From NCBI GenBank assembly GCA_001873075.1, contig MNYL01000057.1:1-7159 (forward strand): a stretch of 7,159 bases of DNA, read 5' to 3'. The notes under the pieces were generated by a model that saw nothing but the letters and a program-made list of their open reading frames with translations, searched no databases and was not told the DNA's origin. Origin of the DNA: Fibrobacteres bacterium CG2_30_45_31. GTDB taxonomy: Bacteria > Fibrobacterota > Fibrobacteria > Fibrobacterales > Fibrobacteraceae. Both the position numbers and the translations under genes were made by a program. Of this stretch, positions 5,344 to 7,159 are shown piece by piece (the stretch's first letter is position 1; every line of letters starts with the position of its first letter).

Positions 5344-7159
5344 ATGAATAAGGCCAAGACGGCATCTCCTTTCCGCAATAAGAATTTTTTTGTCATTGTG
5401 ACAATGCTTCTCATGGTATTGCTCTTAATGCGTCTCTATTCGGAAGACACCAAACTAGACCTCTCCCGTACCGAATTTTTGGCTATGATGGCCGATTCTA
5501 CAGTAGTGATTAAAGATCTTCGTTTGCAGAAAACATCCGATGGTATTTCCATTGAAGGCGAACGGGCCATGACGCCCAAAGAGATTGCGGAAGCGGCGAA
5601 ACACGTAAGCGCGCTTTCCAAATTTACCAAAGCAGATACCACCACCAAAAATACGATTGCGTTCACGAGCCATATGCTGGAAATCAGCAATGAACAAATC
5701 ACGGCTTGGGAAACATTCAAAGGCGTTAAAGTCAAGGTTGTCCACGAAACCACCAATTGGTTGGATCACGTTTTTGCGTTCTTACCTGCTATTCTGTTAA
5801 TTGGCTTTTTCTGGTTCATGATGTCTCGCCAAGCGGGCGGTGGTGGTAAAGGCGTTTTCTCCTTTGGAAAAAGTAAAGCCCACCAATTGAACGAAAACGG
5901 CAAAGACAAAACCACATTCAAAGATGTCGCTGGTTGCGACGAAGCCAAACAAGATTTGGAAGAGTTGGTGACCTTCTTAAAAAGTCCGAAAAAATTTGAT
6001 GCTTTGGGTGGTCGCATTCCAAAGGGAGCTCTCTTAGTAGGCCCTCCAGGTACCGGTAAAACGCTCCTTGCGCGCGCTGTTGCTGGCGAAGCCGGGGTGC
6101 CCTTCTTCAGCATGTCCGGTTCGGATTTTGTCGAAATGTTTGTCGGTGTAGGAGCCTCCCGTGTCCGTGATCTTTTCGAAATGGGAAAAAAGAACGCTCC
6201 CTGTATTCTTTTCATAGATGAAATTGATGCGGTCGGTCGCCAGCGGGGTGCAGGTCTCGGCGGGGGTCACGATGAACGCGAACAGACCCTCAATCAGCTT
6301 CTTGTGGAAATGGACGGATTTACATCTAATGCAGGCGTTATCCTCATTGCCGCCACCAACCGGCCCGATGTACTTGACAAAGCACTCTTACGCCCGGGAC
6401 GCTTCGATAGACAAATCATGGTGGGCCTCCCCGATCTTATTGGTCGTGATGAAATTCTCCGTGTGCATCTCAGAAAACGCAAAGTGCCTCTCGCCAAAGA
6501 TGTCGATATCCGTGCTGTCGCGAAGGGAACCCCAGGACTCGCCGGTGCCGATCTTGAAAATCTTATCAACGAAGCCGCACTTCTCGCCGCTCGTTTCGGA
6601 AACACTGAAGTCGGTATGCTCGACTTTGAAGAAGCCCGCGATAAACTCGCCATGGGAGCGGAACGTCGCACCCTGCTCATGACCGAAGAAGAAAAGAAGC
6701 ACACGGCATACCACGAAGCGGGACATGCGTTGATGACCCTTCTTTGCAAACATGCGGATCCACTCCACAAGATCACCATTATCCCCCGGGGACGCGCTCT
6801 GGGTGTGACCATGTCCCTTCCCGAAAATGATCGTGTTTCTCTTTCGAAAGAACAGGCAGAGGAAAATATCATGATCCTCATGTCTGGACGCCTCGCCGAA
6901 ATGATTGTATTCAATCATCAAAGTACGGGAGCTTCCAATGACATTGCGCGCGCCACAGAACTTGCCCGCAAAATGGTCACAGAATGGGGCTTCGACGAAA
7001 AAATCGGGCCTCTCTGTTACAGCAGAGCCGATGGAGAAATTTTCCTCGGTCGCGAAATTAACAAACCGAAAGAAATGTCCGAAAAAATGGCAGAGACCAT
7101 TGATGATTCAATCAACAATCTCGTGCGAAACCTCTCCCAAAAAGCCAAGGACTTGCTGA
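5344..7159 (+). CDS. ftsH: ATP-dependent zinc metalloprotease FtsH (3' end outside the window)
   Basis: FtsH is an inner-membrane hexameric AAA+ protease that extracts and degrades misassembled membrane proteins and regulatory proteins. 605 codons are present and the frame is open at the window edge, so the C-terminal tail is missing. The order is: cytosolic start, first membrane helix (about 15-31), periplasmic domain (about 33-138), second helix (about 139-160), and the glycine-rich linker SRQAGGGGKG. The AAA+ module follows, with TFKDVAG, Walker A GPPGTGKT (233-240), pore loop FVG (266-268), Walker B FIDEID (290-295), and the second region of homology with arginine fingers Arg353 and Arg356 in RPGRFDR. 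The M41 protease domain has HEAGH (457-461) with catalytic Glu458, and Asp533 in TGASNDIARAT as third zinc ligand. All catalytic residues are intact. The periplasmic part, about 105 residues, seems longer than in E. coli (about 70). ATG 5344 follows tilS by 9 nt with AAAGGG 5 nt upstream. Confidence 0.97.
   Translation, partial: MNKAKTASPFRNKNFFVIVTMLLMVLLLMRLYSEDTKLDLSRTEFLAMMADSTVVIKDLRLQKTSDGISIEGERAMTPKEIAEAAKHVSALSKFTKADTTTKNTIAFTSHMLEISNEQITAWETFKGVKVKVVHETTNWLDHVFAFLPAILLIGFFWFMMSRQAGGGGKGVFSFGKSKAHQLNENGKDKTTFKDVAGCDEAKQDLEELVTFLKSPKKFDALGGRIPKGALLVGPPGTGKTLLARAVAGEAGVPFFSMSGSDFVEMFVGVGASRVRDLFEMGKKNAPCILFIDEIDAVGRQRGAGLGGGHDEREQTLNQLLVEMDGFTSNAGVILIAATNRPDVLDKALLRPGRFDRQIMVGLPDLIGRDEILRVHLRKRKVPLAKDVDIRAVAKGTPGLAGADLENLINEAALLAARFGNTEVGMLDFEEARDKLAMGAERRTLLMTEEEKKHTAYHEAGHALMTLLCKHADPLHKITIIPRGRALGVTMSLPENDRVSLSKEQAEENIMILMSGRLAEMIVFNHQSTGASNDIARATELARKMVTEWGFDEKIGPLCYSRADGEIFLGREINKPKEMSEKMAETIDDSINNLVRNLSQKAKDLL

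Noticed and set aside
6294..6914. Minus-strand open frame of 206 codons opposite ftsH
   Set aside because: The Ser/Arg-rich product is typical of the antisense of a coding strand, and the plus strand has intact AAA+ and M41 motifs throughout.
1..7159. tRNA, rRNA, CRISPR array, insertion sequence or attachment site
   Set aside because: The window is almost fully coding, and I saw no repeat array, transposase motif, terminal inverted repeats or tRNA-like fold on either strand by eye.

Overview
The window is protein-coding from end to end and Gram-negative in character. It encodes an outer-membrane beta-barrel with a signal peptide, moderate GC, and AT-rich promoter-like leaders without Shine-Dalgarno sequences. 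I recognise no RNA gene, mobile element or CRISPR array. The protein sequences and leader style remind me of Fibrobacterota (Fibrobacter-like bacteria). That is recall without any database comparison, so it is only a moderate-confidence guess.

Left part (1-970): remnants of surface-polysaccharide glycosyltransferase genes. On the minus strand (400 down to 1, running off the window) there is a glycosyltransferase-like gene whose apparent N-terminus and body lie in different frames, so it looks broken. Divergent from it, at 473-970 (+), is a family 2 glycosyltransferase of only 165 residues. It keeps the nucleotide-binding N-terminus but lacks the acidic DQDD/DXD-type segment and most of the C-terminal half.

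Middle (967-2433): an apparently intact Wzi-family outer-membrane protein of the capsule-assembly type. It starts with GTG inside the stop of the short glycosyltransferase gene (GTGA overlap), and its ribosome binding site lies in that gene's last codons. The short gene may therefore persist partly as a translational leader for wzi.

Right part (2468-7159): a tight housekeeping cluster, proA (proline synthesis), hisI (histidine synthesis, step 3), tilS (tRNA-Ile2 lysidine synthetase) and ftsH (membrane AAA+ protease, cut by the window end). proA and hisI overlap by 4 nt (ATGA), hisI and tilS are 6 nt apart, and tilS and ftsH are 9 nt apart. The four are therefore almost certainly co-transcribed. 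proA and the short glycosyltransferase gene both lack a Shine-Dalgarno and both carry a CTATNTT-like element 7-8 nt before the ATG, which suggests leaderless or near-leaderless transcription at the two likely operon heads.

The most interesting points are the decay of two neighbouring glycosyltransferase genes beside an intact wzi, the coupling that ties wzi to a defective gene, and the shared leaderless-promoter pattern. I found no clearly novel multi-gene system. The right-hand genes look like ordinary core genes.
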